Of a stretch of DNA of 64,000 nucleotides, positions 35,642 to 44,419 are shown piece after piece (the first letter of the stretch is position 1; the number at the start of each line of letters is the position of its first letter). Below the pieces are notes generated by a model, which saw only the letters and a program-made list of their open reading frames with translations, ran no database searches and was not told the DNA's origin. The DNA is from Granulicella pectinivorans (GTDB lineage Bacteria; Acidobacteriota; Terriglobia; Terriglobales; Acidobacteriaceae): contig NZ_FOZL01000001.1 in the NCBI RefSeq assembly GCF_900114625.1, forward strand, positions 620,001-684,000, written 5' to 3'. Position numbers and translations under genes: made by a program.

Positions 35642-36993
35642 GCCAGCAACCCCTGTATCGACAACGCCGGTCCCGAAGCCATCCACTCCTCAAACTCCGG
35701 AGCCGCCCGCAAACCCAGCAACCGCCGCACATAGAGCGCATCGTGGAACGACGTGCTCTGGTAGTTCAGCATAATGTCGTCCGCCCCCGGCACGCCCATG
35801 ATGTAGTTCACCCCCGCCGCCCCCAGCGCGGTCAGCAAGACGTCCATATCGTCCTGGTCGGCCTCCGCATGGTTCGTGTAGCAGACGTCGCACCCCATGG
35901 GCAGCCCCAGCAGCTTCCCGCAAAAGTGATCCTCCAGCCCCGCCCGCAGAATCTGCTTCCCGTCATACAGATACTCCGGCCCGATGAAACCCACCACCGT
36001 ATTCACCAGCATCGGCTTGAAGTCCCGCGCGACCGCATAGGCCCGAGCCTCCAGCGTCTGCTGATCGATCGCGACGCCTCGCGCCCCATAATGCGCCCCA
36101 GCCGACAACGAACTCCCCTGGCCCGTCTCGAAGTACAGAATGTTCCCCCCAACAGGGCAGCGCCCCAGCTCCCGAGCCATCGCATGCCCCTCCCGCAGCA
36201 GCGCCAGCCCCACCCCAAAGCTGCTATTCGTCCCTTCGGTCCCGCCGATCGACTGAAACAGCAGATCCAGCGGAGCCCCCTGCTCCATCGCCTGCATCTG
36301 CGTCGTGATATGCGCCAGCACACAGCTCTGTGTCGGAATCCGAAACCTCTCCCGCGCCGTGTCGATCATCCGGAGCAGCGTCGTCACCGACTCCACCGAG
36401 TCCGATACCGGGTTGATACCGATCACCGCATCGCCCGACCCCAACATCAGCCCATCCAGCATTGAAGCCGCAATCCCTCTTGGGTCGTCCGTTGGGTGGT
36501 TCGGCTGCAGCCTCGTCGACATCCGCCCCGGCAGCCCCACCGTCGTCCGAAACTTCGTCACCACCGAAATCTTCTTTGCCACCAGGATCAGGTCCTGCGC
36601 CCGCATCAGCTTCGAGACCGCCGCCGCCATCTCCGGCATCAGCACCGGAGCCACCTCCGCCAGCCTCTCCCCCGTAGCCTCATCCGAAAGCAGAAAGTCC
36701 CGAAACTCCCCCACCGTCAGCGCAAGCAGGGGCTCCAGCGCCTCCGCATCCGAAGCCGTATCGAAGATCAGCCGAGTCACCTCATCCGTCTCATAGGGAA
36801 TCAGAGGCTCATCCAGAAACGCCCGCAAAGGCAGATCCGCGAGTGCCCTCTGCGCCGCCACTCTCTGCTGCGCGCTCTCCGCGGCAATGCCGGCCAGTTC
36901 ATCCCCGGCCCGCGCAGGAGTCGCCTTTGCCAGCAGATCCGCCAGCGTCTCGAACCGATAGCTCACTCCGCCGACAGTATGCTGGAACGCCAT
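35638..36993 (-). CDS. eutB: Ethanolamine ammonia-lyase large subunit
   Basis: A 451-residue EutB, the normal family length. Recognisable blocks are 'STRLQPNHPTDDPRGIAASM', 'GDAVIGINPVSDSVESVTTL', 'ETGQGSSLSAGAHYGARG', 'LPMGCDVCYTNHAEADQDDM' and 'NYIMGVPGADDIMLNYQSTS'. It forms the B12-dependent catalytic core of ethanolamine ammonia-lyase. Only eutBC are present: no reactivase (eutA), transporter (eutH), aldehyde dehydrogenase or microcompartment shell gene is adjacent. This points to the short, carboxysome-free version used to take nitrogen from ethanolamine. About 50 nt separate its start from the end of the kinase gene upstream. Confidence 0.94.
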   Translation of the reverse strand: MAFQHTVGGVSYRFETLADLLAKATPARAGDELAGIAAESAQQRVAAQRALADLPLRAFLDEPLIPYETDEVTRLIFDTASDAEALEPLLALTVGEFRDFLLSDEATGERLAEVAPVLMPEMAAAVSKLMRAQDLILVAKKISVVTKFRTTVGLPGRMSTRLQPNHPTDDPRGIAASMLDGLMLGSGDAVIGINPVSDSVESVTTLLRMIDTARERFRIPTQSCVLAHITTQMQAMEQGAPLDLLFQSIGGTEGTNSSFGVGLALLREGHAMARELGRCPVGGNILYFETGQGSSLSAGAHYGARGVAIDQQTLEARAYAVARDFKPMLVNTVVGFIGPEYLYDGKQILRAGLEDHFCGKLLGLPMGCDVCYTNHAEADQDDMDVLLTALGAAGVNYIMGVPGADDIMLNYQSTSFHDALYVRRLLGLRAAPEFEEWMASGPALSIQGLLA

Positions 36994-37042
36994 TGGCTTC
37001 TAAGCTAAAGCATTTTCATGAAGGGCGCAGTCCGCTTACGCG

Positions 37043-38614
37043 CTACGCCGCAGGTGCCGTCGCTGCCAGCCCACTCTGCTCCGGAATAAACAAGCTGAAC
37101 ACCGTCCCCCCCGGCTGTCCATCTCTCCCTTCCTGACTCCGTACCCGCAACGATCCCTGGTGCTTGTCCACAATCTCCTTCGACACCCAAAGCCCAAGTC
37201 CCGTCCCGGTAATCCCCTTGGTCGAATAAAACGGCTCGAAGATCCGGGCCAGCGTCGCCTTGCTCATCCCGGTCCCGTTGTCCGCAATACTGATCCGTAT
37301 CCCCACCCGGCCCGTACCCCAGTCCTGAGAAGGCCTCGTTCGTATTCGAATCTGCCCGCCATCATGCAGCGCATCGATCGCATTGCCAATCAGATTCACC
37401 AGCACCTGCCGGATCTCGCCGTCATGCACCAGGATCAGCGGAATCGTCCCCAGATCGCGCACAATCTCCACCTGCATCCGGCGCATCCGCGACTCCAGCA
37501 GCGTCAGCACCGTCTCCAGCAACTCGTGGATATCCGCCTGAGACGTCTGTGTCGATCTCCGGTAGAACCGCAGCGTCTGCACCGTAATCTGCGCCACGCG
37601 GTCCAGCTCCTTCTGCGCCAGCTCCAGGAACGTCCTTGCATCCTGCGGAAGTTCCGTGTTCGCAATCAGGAACAGGCAGTTCGTAATCGCCTCCAGCGGA
37701 TTGTTGATCTCGTGCGCAATCGACGCCGCCAGACGCCCCGCCACCGCCAGCTTCTCCGTCCGCCGCAACACCTCTTCGCTCTTCTTCTGCAGCGTCAGAT
37801 CCGCGATAAACGCGGCCATCTGCCGCTCTTCGTCGGCCGACTCGGGATTCAGCACCGCCACCCCGATCAGCGTCTCGATCGTCTGTCCATCCGCCGCCTG
37901 GCATACCGTCTCGAACGGCTCCCCATTCAGCCACGCCCGGTCGAACGAGCCGCCCATCTGGTCCGTCTGGCTCGCGTCCTCGAGATCGACGTCGGGGCCC
38001 AGCGCCGGGCAAAGCGCACCGATCGTCACCTCGCCCGCCAGCATCGCGCCACGCGCGTATCCCAGCAGCCTCTCCACCGAACCGTTCGCATACACAATCC
38101 GCCCCGTGGAATCGCTGATCAACAGCCCCAGCGGCATCGCCTCCACCAACCGGTGAAACCGAGCCTCGCTCTCCCGCAGCGCCAGCTCAGCCGCAAGCTT
38201 GTTCCGCCGCGCCGAAGCCTCGCGCAACTCACGCTCCAGCGCCGGAACCAGCCGCGCCAGATTCTGTTTCGTCACATAGTCCTGCGCACCCGCACGCATC
38301 GACTCGACCGCGGTCTCTTCCGAGATCGCACCCGACATCATGATGAACGGAATATCCAGACCAGCCGCTTTCACCAGTTGCAGAGCAGCCGGACCGCTGA
38401 AGTTCGGCAGGTTATAGTCCGCCAGCACAATCTCCGGAAGGTCGGCGGGATCGTCCACGTCGAGCACGCGCAGCATCTCAGCCGCCGTCTCCACGCGTTC
38501 AATTTTGAGCGTAAATCCGTTCTTCCGGAGGTGCCGCTCCAAGAGGAACGCATCGTCCGGATTGTCCTCGACCAGGAGAACGTGCAGCGCGCGCTTGTCT
38601 AGCTCGGAGGGCAT
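37043..38614 (-). CDS. Hybrid sensor kinase: REC-PAS-HisKA-HATPase
   Basis: A 523-residue soluble signalling protein. An N-terminal receiver ('HVLLVEDNPDDAFLLERHL', phospho-Asp in 'VLADYNLPNF', Lys in 'QDYVTKQNL') is followed by a PAS domain ('RFHRLVEAMPLGLLISDSTG') and a kinase core with H-box 'SIAHEINNPLEAITN', N-box 'LVNLIGNAIDAL', 'IADNGTGMS' and 'GTGLGLWVSKEI'. It has no membrane segment. The receiver-first layout suggests it is itself controlled by phosphorylation, perhaps from the CHASE3 kinase encoded at the start of the same operon. It overlaps the response regulator gene by 16 nt. Confidence 0.88.
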   Translation of the reverse strand: MPSELDKRALHVLLVEDNPDDAFLLERHLRKNGFTLKIERVETAAEMLRVLDVDDPADLPEIVLADYNLPNFSGPAALQLVKAAGLDIPFIMMSGAISEETAVESMRAGAQDYVTKQNLARLVPALERELREASARRNKLAAELALRESEARFHRLVEAMPLGLLISDSTGRIVYANGSVERLLGYARGAMLAGEVTIGALCPALGPDVDLEDASQTDQMGGSFDRAWLNGEPFETVCQAADGQTIETLIGVAVLNPESADEERQMAAFIADLTLQKKSEEVLRRTEKLAVAGRLAASIAHEINNPLEAITNCLFLIANTELPQDARTFLELAQKELDRVAQITVQTLRFYRRSTQTSQADIHELLETVLTLLESRMRRMQVEIVRDLGTIPLILVHDGEIRQVLVNLIGNAIDALHDGGQIRIRTRPSQDWGTGRVGIRISIADNGTGMSKATLARIFEPFYSTKGITGTGLGLWVSKEIVDKHQGSLRVRSQEGRDGQPGGTVFSLFIPEQSGLAATAPAA

Positions 38615-39021
38615 TCGTTCAACACCAGCCAGTACATGCCGAGTTGCCGGGTAGCTTCCGCGAAGTCGTTGAAATTCACCGGCTTGCGGATATAGCTGTT
38701 CACACCAAGCTGGTAGCTGCGCACCACGTCGCGCTCCTCGTCCGAAGACGTCAGCACGACCACCGGCAGCATTCTCGTCTCCTTGGTCTCGCGAATCCGC
38801 CTCAGCACTTCGAGGCCTTCGACCTTCGGCAGCTTCAAATCCAGCAGGACCACCTGCGGCTTGATCGGACTGTTGCCAAACAGGATCTCGATCGCCTCCG
38901 CGCCGTCGCGGGCAACGTGGATGTCGTTCGCGATGTTCGACTTCTTCAGCGCGCGAATCGTAAGAAGTTCGTGGTCCGGGTCGTCTTCGACCAGGAGAAT
39001 AAGACGTCCGGGATCTGCCAT
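38599..39021 (-). CDS. Stand-alone receiver-domain response regulator (Rcp1-like)
   Basis: A 140-residue single-domain regulator. It has the acidic pair in 'ILLVEDDPDHELLTIRALKK', the phospho-acceptor Asp in 'VVLLDLKLPKVEGLEVL', Thr in 'VVLTSSDEE' and Lys in 'NSYIRKPVNFNDF', the pattern of Rcp1-type regulators that pair with phytochrome-like kinases. It lacks an output domain, so it probably relays phosphate or acts by protein contact. It lies between two kinase genes: 10 nt after the CHASE3 kinase and overlapping the hybrid kinase by 16 nt. Confidence 0.9.
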   Translation of the reverse strand: MADPGRLILLVEDDPDHELLTIRALKKSNIANDIHVARDGAEAIEILFGNSPIKPQVVLLDLKLPKVEGLEVLRRIRETKETRMLPVVVLTSSDEERDVVRSYQLGVNSYIRKPVNFNDFAEATRQLGMYWLVLNECPPS

Positions 39022-39031
39022 GGGAGTAATC

Positions 39032-40462
39032 CTAACCTAACGTAAACCAAAAAGTCGCGCCATGATCGACCACGGCGTCGGCCCAAATGCGTCCATGATG
39101 CCGCCTGACCACGCGAGCCACGGTTGCCAGGCCAATGCCCGACCCCTTGAAGTCCTTGTCGCCATGCAGCCGGTTGAACGCGTTGAACAACTTATCCTTG
39201 TAAAACATGTCGAAACCGGCCCCGTTGTCCTTCACAAACCAGGCCTGCTCCTGCTCATCCCAGCCAAACTCGATCACAGCATGCGGCACCTTGGCCGAAA
39301 ACTTCACGGCATTCCCCAACAGATTCTCAAGCGCCACTTGCAGCAGCTTCGGATCTGCCTCCGTCTTCAAACCCGGCTGGATCCTGAACTCGATATCCCG
39401 TCCCGGATTCTCCTCCTGCAAATTGCTCACAATTCCTTCGGCAATCTGGCTCAGGTCCGCATCGCCCCGCTGAATCTCCGCCCGTGTAATCCGCGAAAGC
39501 TGCAACAGCGAGTCGATCAGCATGCCCATCCGCTGCACCCCCGTTCTCACCCGCTTGATATAGTCGCGGCCCGTCGCGTCCACCGCCTCTGCGTAGTCCT
39601 CTTCGAGCGCCAGGCTGAATCCGTCGATCGTCCGCAGAGGAGCCCGCAGGTCATGCGACACGGAATAGCTGAACGCCTCCAGCTCCCGGTTCGTCGTCTC
39701 CAGCTCCGCCGTCCGCAGCCGCACCCGCTCTTCCAGCGTCAGGTTCAGCAGCCTCACCTCTTCCGCCTTCGCCTCGGACTCCAGCCGAGCCACTGCCAGC
39801 TTCTCCGCCGCCTCCTCGGTCGCAATCCGCAGACTCCGCTCCCGCGCCAGGTAGCGGAACATCAGCACAATCAGCAAAAAGTCGATCGCGCTGGCGACTC
39901 CGATCGTCAGCCTCGCCCGCAACACATTCGCATCTGTCTGCCGCGTACGCACGGCCAGCAGCGTGCGCTCCTCCGCCTCCATATCGTCGGCGATCTTGCG
40001 CATATGGTCCATCTCGGCCTTGCCCGTGCCGCTCAGGACCATCAACTGCACGTCCGTCCCGTTATCCTCCTTCTTCAGCGCGATCCCCTGCTTCAGCAGC
40101 GCAATCCTCTGTTGCAGGATGGCGCGCAGCTCCACCAGCCGAGCCTGCTGCGAAGCATTGTCGGACGTCAGGCTCGCAAAGGTATTCAATTCCGCCGGAA
40201 GGTCGGCCAGCGCCTCGTGATACGGCTCCAGGTACGCGTCATCGCCCGTGATCAGGTAGCCGCGGTTGCCTGTCTCGGCGTCCTTGGCCGAGCTCATCAC
40301 CTTCTCCACCTGCAGAATCACCTGCCAGGTATGCTGCATCCACATCTCGCCCTGCACCAGCACCTGCACCGAGCGAAAGGCAAACCACGCATTTAAGGCG
40401 ACAACAATCACCGCCCCGAAGAGCAGAAAAGGAACGAGGGCGCGGGTAGTCTTAAGCTTCAT
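39032..40462 (-). CDS. Membrane CHASE3 sensor histidine kinase
   Basis: A 476-residue inner-membrane kinase. One helix (residues 8-27) precedes a periplasmic CHASE3 domain ('SSAKDAETGNRGYLITGDDA') and a second helix ('TIGVASAIDFLLIVLMFRYL'). A coiled coil ('LNLTLEERVRLRTAELETTN') leads into the bacteriophytochrome-type core: H-box 'SYSVSHDLRAPLRTIDGFS', N-box 'NLLGNAVKFSAK', 'VKDNGAGFDM' and 'FKGSGIGLATVARVV'. The start at 40462 is chosen because the first helix follows; none of the upstream candidates has a clear Shine-Dalgarno. It heads the kinase/regulator/kinase operon and likely phosphorylates the small receiver protein. Confidence 0.87.
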   Translation of the reverse strand: MKLKTTRALVPFLLFGAVIVVALNAWFAFRSVQVLVQGEMWMQHTWQVILQVEKVMSSAKDAETGNRGYLITGDDAYLEPYHEALADLPAELNTFASLTSDNASQQARLVELRAILQQRIALLKQGIALKKEDNGTDVQLMVLSGTGKAEMDHMRKIADDMEAEERTLLAVRTRQTDANVLRARLTIGVASAIDFLLIVLMFRYLARERSLRIATEEAAEKLAVARLESEAKAEEVRLLNLTLEERVRLRTAELETTNRELEAFSYSVSHDLRAPLRTIDGFSLALEEDYAEAVDATGRDYIKRVRTGVQRMGMLIDSLLQLSRITRAEIQRGDADLSQIAEGIVSNLQEENPGRDIEFRIQPGLKTEADPKLLQVALENLLGNAVKFSAKVPHAVIEFGWDEQEQAWFVKDNGAGFDMFYKDKLFNAFNRLHGDKDFKGSGIGLATVARVVRRHHGRIWADAVVDHGATFWFTLG

Positions 40463-40501
40463 GGCTGCGCCCATTGTACGGTGCAGCACACTGCAAGTCG
40501 T

Positions 40502-41593
40502 TTACTTTGCCGGTAATAGGGCAACATCGTGCGCATGCGGTGTTGGTGCGGTGAACAGAGCCGTCAAATCCCGCTCCAGCCGGGGAGCATCCACCTCCAC
40601 CTGCGCATGCACCTTCTGCATCGTCAGCGCCGGCTTATCCCCGTCCGACCACGTCAGCGTATCCCCATAGTTCGCCCCATGCTCCAGGTTTACATCCAGA
40701 TACACCTCGCGAAACTTCGTCGTGATCGCCGGATCCAGCCACGTCGCCGCCGCCAGCTCATCCCACGCAATCTCCGCCAGGTCGAAGTGCCTCGCATACT
40801 GAATCAGATACCGCGCCGCCTGCGCCTTCGACCCCGCCATCTTCTTCAGCACTCCGCTTAGACTCGTCTGCAACGAAGCGTCCACCGTCGTCACCGTCAC
40901 ATCCGCCCACTTCGCGGTCAGCACAATATGCGCCGCCTCCGGATCGAACCAGAAGTTGAACTCATGCCGCGGATCGTTCACCCACTCCGGATTCTCCGTA
41001 TGCGGATTCAAACTCCCACCCATGATGACCAACCGCTCCGCCAGCTCCGCAAAGTGCGGGTCGAGCTTCGTCGCCAGCGCAATATTCGTCAGCGGCCCCG
41101 CCCCGTAGATCGTTACCTGGTGCGGGTGGGCATGCACCATCCTCACCATGAAGTGCGCCGCATCCTCCTCCGCAGCCTTGGTCGTGGGATTGCCCTCCGT
41201 CAGCGCCGGTACTTCATCCCACTTTGTCTTGCTCTCCGGATTCCAGGCTCCCATCCACGGCCCCGCTCCATACAGCCTCTGCGCGGCCATGGTCCCTTCC
41301 TGCGTCCGCACCAGCGGGAACGCGGCCCCCGGATACACCTTCACATCCGTACGCCCCATCAGCTCCATCAGCCGCAGCGCGTGCGCCACCTCTTCATCGC
41401 GCCACATGTCGCCCGAGACCACCGTAATCCCAAGCAGCTCTACCTTGGGCGACTGCAGCAGCACCAGCAGCGCCGCCATATCCGACCCACCTGGCCCCGA
41501 GGCATCCTGATCCGCAATCACATACCGGCGCTCCTGCGCCCCAGCCAACACGGCAAACAGCAACACACCAAGAAGACGAAGAGAATTTTTCAT
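40502..41593 (-). CDS. Secreted nucleoside hydrolase-like protein
   Basis: A 363-residue exported protein of the inosine/uridine nucleoside hydrolase family, with signal peptide 'LRLLGVLLFAVLAGAQ'. The calcium-binding N-terminal motif, normally DxDxGxDD, reads 'DQDASGPGGSDMAALLVLL', that is D-x-D with a longer spacing to the next Asp. Other family blocks are intact: 'LLGITVVSGDMW', 'VTIYGAGPLTNIALATKLDP', 'RLVIMGGSLN' and 'EFNFWFDPEAAHIVL'. It should cleave ribonucleosides to base and ribose outside the cytoplasm, or act on a related N-glycoside if the altered loop changes specificity. It begins 39 nt from the CHASE3 kinase start on the same strand. Confidence 0.8.
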   Translation of the reverse strand: MKNSLRLLGVLLFAVLAGAQERRYVIADQDASGPGGSDMAALLVLLQSPKVELLGITVVSGDMWRDEEVAHALRLMELMGRTDVKVYPGAAFPLVRTQEGTMAAQRLYGAGPWMGAWNPESKTKWDEVPALTEGNPTTKAAEEDAAHFMVRMVHAHPHQVTIYGAGPLTNIALATKLDPHFAELAERLVIMGGSLNPHTENPEWVNDPRHEFNFWFDPEAAHIVLTAKWADVTVTTVDASLQTSLSGVLKKMAGSKAQAARYLIQYARHFDLAEIAWDELAAATWLDPAITTKFREVYLDVNLEHGANYGDTLTWSDGDKPALTMQKVHAQVEVDAPRLERDLTALFTAPTPHAHDVALLPAK

Positions 41594-41633
41594 GGAGCAG
41601 CCAGTCTAAAACATAGGCCGCAAACCGGGTCAC

Positions 41634-41659
41634 CCCACGTCTCGCTTTCGAGATGTGGG
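41634..41659. repeat. Palindromic intergenic element, GAGATGTGGG family
   Basis: CCCACGTCTCG (41634-41644) pairs with CGAGATGTGGG (41649-41659), with one G-T wobble and a 4-nt loop. It lies between the nucleoside hydrolase start and the end of kdpC. The same core occurs at 51300-51325. No U-tract follows on either strand. Confidence 0.65.
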
Positions 41660-41676
41660 TATGCCACCCTCAAATC

Positions 41677-42234
41677 TCACTTCGTCATCCCATCCAGATC
41701 CCGATTCAACAGCAGCACATTCACCCTCGGCTCGCCCAGCAACCCGAACTGCCGCTGCGTCACATGACGATCCACCAACGCCCTGACGGCATCCGCAGAC
41801 AAACCACGAGCCCCCGCCACGCGCGCCACCTGGTAGTACGCCGCAGCCGGCGAGATATCCGGATCCAGCCCCGACCCCGAAGCCGTCACCAGATCCACCG
41901 GCACCGGCCCATCCCCCTTCTCGCTCGCAACCGAGCCCGCCACCCGATCCACCAGCGCCTTGTTCGTAGGCCCCAGGTTCGACCCCGAAGAGTTCCCCGC
42001 GTCATACCCGGTTCCCGCAGCCGAAGGCCGCGAGTGAAAATAATTCGCCCCCGTAAACGGCTGTCCAATGATCTTCGAACCCACCACCGTGCCACCCTCG
42101 ACGATCAACTGCCCATTCGCCTTGTCGCGAAAGAAAACCTGCGCAATCCCCGTCATCGCCAGCGGATACCCAATACCCAGCAGAACCGCCGTCACAACCG
42201 TATACAAACAAGCCGTTATCAAAGTCTTCTTCAT
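41677..42234 (-). CDS. kdpC: Potassium-transporting ATPase subunit C
   Basis: A 185-residue KdpC with one N-terminal membrane helix ('LITACLYTVVTAVLLGIGYP') and the periplasmic domain blocks 'GSKIIGQPFTGANYFHSRPS', 'NLGPTNKALVDRV', 'PVPVDLVTASGSGLDPDISP' and 'QRQFGLLGEPRVNVLLLN'. In the family it stabilises ATP binding to KdpB. The ATG at 42234 has GGAG 4 nt upstream and lies 7 nt after the kdpB stop; the open frame extends 10 codons further without similarity. It is the last gene of the kdp operon. Confidence 0.94.
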   Translation of the reverse strand: MKKTLITACLYTVVTAVLLGIGYPLAMTGIAQVFFRDKANGQLIVEGGTVVGSKIIGQPFTGANYFHSRPSAAGTGYDAGNSSGSNLGPTNKALVDRVAGSVASEKGDGPVPVDLVTASGSGLDPDISPAAAYYQVARVAGARGLSADAVRALVDRHVTQRQFGLLGEPRVNVLLLNRDLDGMTK

Positions 42235-42241
42235 AAAGCTC

Positions 42242-44275
42242 CTAAGCCAGGTGCACAGCCACAATCAACATATCGATCAGCTTGATCCCAATGAACGGCA
42301 CAATCATGCCGCCCAACCCGTACACCAGCAGGTTCCTCTGCAACAAAGCCTCCGCCGAAAGCGCCCGGTACCCAACACCACGCAGCGCCAGCGGAATCAG
42401 CGCCACAATCACCAGCGCGTTGAAGATCACCGCCGACAACACCGCCGACTGCGGCGTAGCCAGGTGCATGATGTTCAGCAACTGCAGCACAGGAAACACG
42501 CCCGCAAACATCGCCGGAATGATCGCAAAGTACTTCGCCACATCGTTCGCAATCGAGAACGTCGTCAGCGCGCCGCGCGTCATCAGCAACTGCTTGCCGA
42601 TCGCCACAATCTCAATCAACTTCGTCGGGTTGGAGTCGAGGTCGACCATGTTACCCGCCTCCTTCGCCGCCTGCGTACCCGAGTTCATCGCCACGCCGAC
42701 ATCGGCCTGTGCCAGCGCGGGAGCGTCGTTCGTCCCATCGCCCGTCATCGCCACCAGCTTGCCCTCGTTCTGCTCCCGCTTGATCAGGTCCATCTTGTCC
42801 TTCGGCTTGGCCTCGGCAAGAAAGTCATCCACACCCGCCTCACGCGCAATCGCAGCCGCCGTCAGCGGATTGTCGCCCGTAATCATGATGGTGCGGATGC
42901 CCATCCGCCGCAGCTCCGCGAACCGCTCCTTCATCCCGCCCTTCACAATGTCCTTCAGGTGAATCACGCCCATCGCGCGATTGCCCTCCGCCACCACCAG
43001 AGGCGTACCGCCCGAGCGCGCAACCTCATCCACCGCATCGCGCACCTCGCGCGGCATCGATCCGCCCAGCTCATTCACATAGCGCTCGATCGCATCCGCC
43101 GCCCCCTTGCGCACCACGCGATCCCCAAGGTTCACACCCGACATGCGCGTCGTCGCCGAGAAGGGAATAAACTCCGCATCCAGTCCGCTCAACTCACGCC
43201 CACGCAGCCCGAACTTCTCCTTCGCCAGCACCACAATCGAGCGGCCTTCCGGCGTCTCGTCCGGCAGGGAAGAGAGCTGCGCCGCATCCGCCAACTGGTC
43301 CGCGCTCACACCCGGAGCAGGCAGAAACGCCGTAGCTTCGCGGTTGCCAATCGTGATCGTGCCTGTCTTATCCAGCAGCAGCGTATTCACATCGCCCGCA
43401 GCCTCGACCGCACGGCCCGACATCGCCAGCACATTGTGCTGCACCAGCCTGTCCATGCCCGCAATGCCAATGGCAGACAACAACCCGCCAATCGTCGTAG
43501 GGATCAGGCACACCAGCAGCGACACCAGCACAAACACCGTCTGCGGCGCGCCCGAGTAGATCGCGAACGGCTGCAGCGTCACCACCGCCAGCAGGAAGAT
43601 AATAGTCAACCCGGCCAGCAGAATATTCAGCGCAATCTCGTTCGGCGTCTTCTGCCGCTCCGCGCCTTCCACCAGCGCAATCATGCGGTCGAGAAACGTC
43701 TCACCCGGATTCGAGGTAATCCGCACACGGATCAGATCCGAGAGCACCCTCGTCCCACCCGTCACCGCACTCCGATCGCCGCCCGCCTCGCGAATCACCG
43801 GAGCCGACTCGCCCGTGATCGCCGACTCATCCACCGACGCCACGCCGTAGATCACCTCGCCGTCACCCGGAATCATCTGACCCGCCGCCGCTTCCACCAC
43901 ATCATCGACACGCAGCGCAGAGCTGGCTACTTCCTCATAGCTCCCATCCTTCTTCAACCGCCGCGCCAGCGTCTCGCTCTTGGCCTTGCGCAGCGTATCC
44001 GCCTGTGCCTTGCCGCGCCCTTCGGCCATCGCCTCCGCGAAGTTCGCGAACAGCACCGTGAACCAAAGCCAAAGCGTGATCTGCAGATTGAACCCGAAGC
44101 CAGGCTTGTGACCCGCCCTGTCGATAACAAGCAGAAGCGTCGTCAACACGCTCCCCACCTCGACCACGAACATCACCGGGTTCTTCATCATGCTGCGCGG
44201 ATCCAGCTTCTTCAGCGCATCCACCGCCGCACGCTTCACAATCGACGCTTGAAACAAAGGGCTGCTCTTTTTCAT
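42242..44275 (-). CDS. kdpB: Potassium-transporting P-type ATPase subunit B
   Basis: A 677-residue P-type ATPase catalytic subunit. It has the actuator motif TGES ('[14 protein letters not shown]'), phosphorylation site DKTGT ('[17 protein letters not shown]'), nucleotide-binding '[11 protein letters not shown]', and hinge '[20 protein letters not shown]'. It hydrolyses ATP to drive high-affinity potassium uptake through KdpA. GAGG lies 5 nt before the ATG. About 140 nt separate it from kdpA, more than elsewhere in the operon, and that gap holds two hairpins. Confidence 0.96.
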   Translation of the reverse strand: MKKSSPLFQASIVKRAAVDALKKLDPRSMMKNPVMFVVEVGSVLTTLLLVIDRAGHKPGFGFNLQITLWLWFTVLFANFAEAMAEGRGKAQADTLRKAKSETLARRLKKDGSYEEVASSALRVDDVVEAAAGQMIPGDGEVIYGVASVDESAITGESAPVIREAGGDRSAVTGGTRVLSDLIRVRITSNPGETFLDRMIALVEGAERQKTPNEIALNILLAGLTIIFLLAVVTLQPFAIYSGAPQTVFVLVSLLVCLIPTTIGGLLSAIGIAGMDRLVQHNVLAMSGRAVEAAGDVNTLLLDKTGTITIGNREATAFLPAPGVSADQLADAAQLSSLPDETPEGRSIVVLAKEKFGLRGRELSGLDAEFIPFSATTRMSGVNLGDRVVRKGAADAIERYVNELGGSMPREVRDAVDEVARSGGTPLVVAEGNRAMGVIHLKDIVKGGMKERFAELRRMGIRTIMITGDNPLTAAAIAREAGVDDFLAEAKPKDKMDLIKREQNEGKLVAMTGDGTNDAPALAQADVGVAMNSGTQAAKEAGNMVDLDSNPTKLIEIVAIGKQLLMTRGALTTFSIANDVAKYFAIIPAMFAGVFPVLQLLNIMHLATPQSAVLSAVIFNALVIVALIPLALRGVGYRALSAEALLQRNLLVYGLGGMIVPFIGIKLIDMLIVAVHLA

Positions 44276-44344
44276 AAAATCCTCAAAACCAAATCACTTA
44301 CTGTTGCACTCGCCGCTGCTACTGCTACTGCCGTTGGCATTAGA

Positions 44345-44396
44345 GTGGGGCTTTAGCCCCACGTACAGCGCCTTCTCAAAAAGGGGCTTTGGCCCC
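44345..44396. repeat. Tandem GGGGCTTTRGCCCC hairpins between kdpA and kdpB
   Basis: GTGGGGC-TTTA-GCCCCAC (44345-44362) is a perfect 7-bp hairpin, and GGGGC (44383-44387) with GCCCC (44392-44396) forms a second about 20 nt later. Both lie inside the kdp transcript, in the gap between kdpA and kdpB. They may modulate relative KdpA/KdpB levels or mark a mobile palindromic repeat; no T-run follows. Confidence 0.55.
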
Positions 44397-44419
44397 GGCC
44401 CGTTGCTCGTGCATGTGCC

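Noticed and set aside
42068..44356. A 762-codon plus-strand frame opposite kdpB
   Set aside because: Arg/His/Gln-rich translation with no motifs, directly opposite the unmistakable KdpB ATPase.
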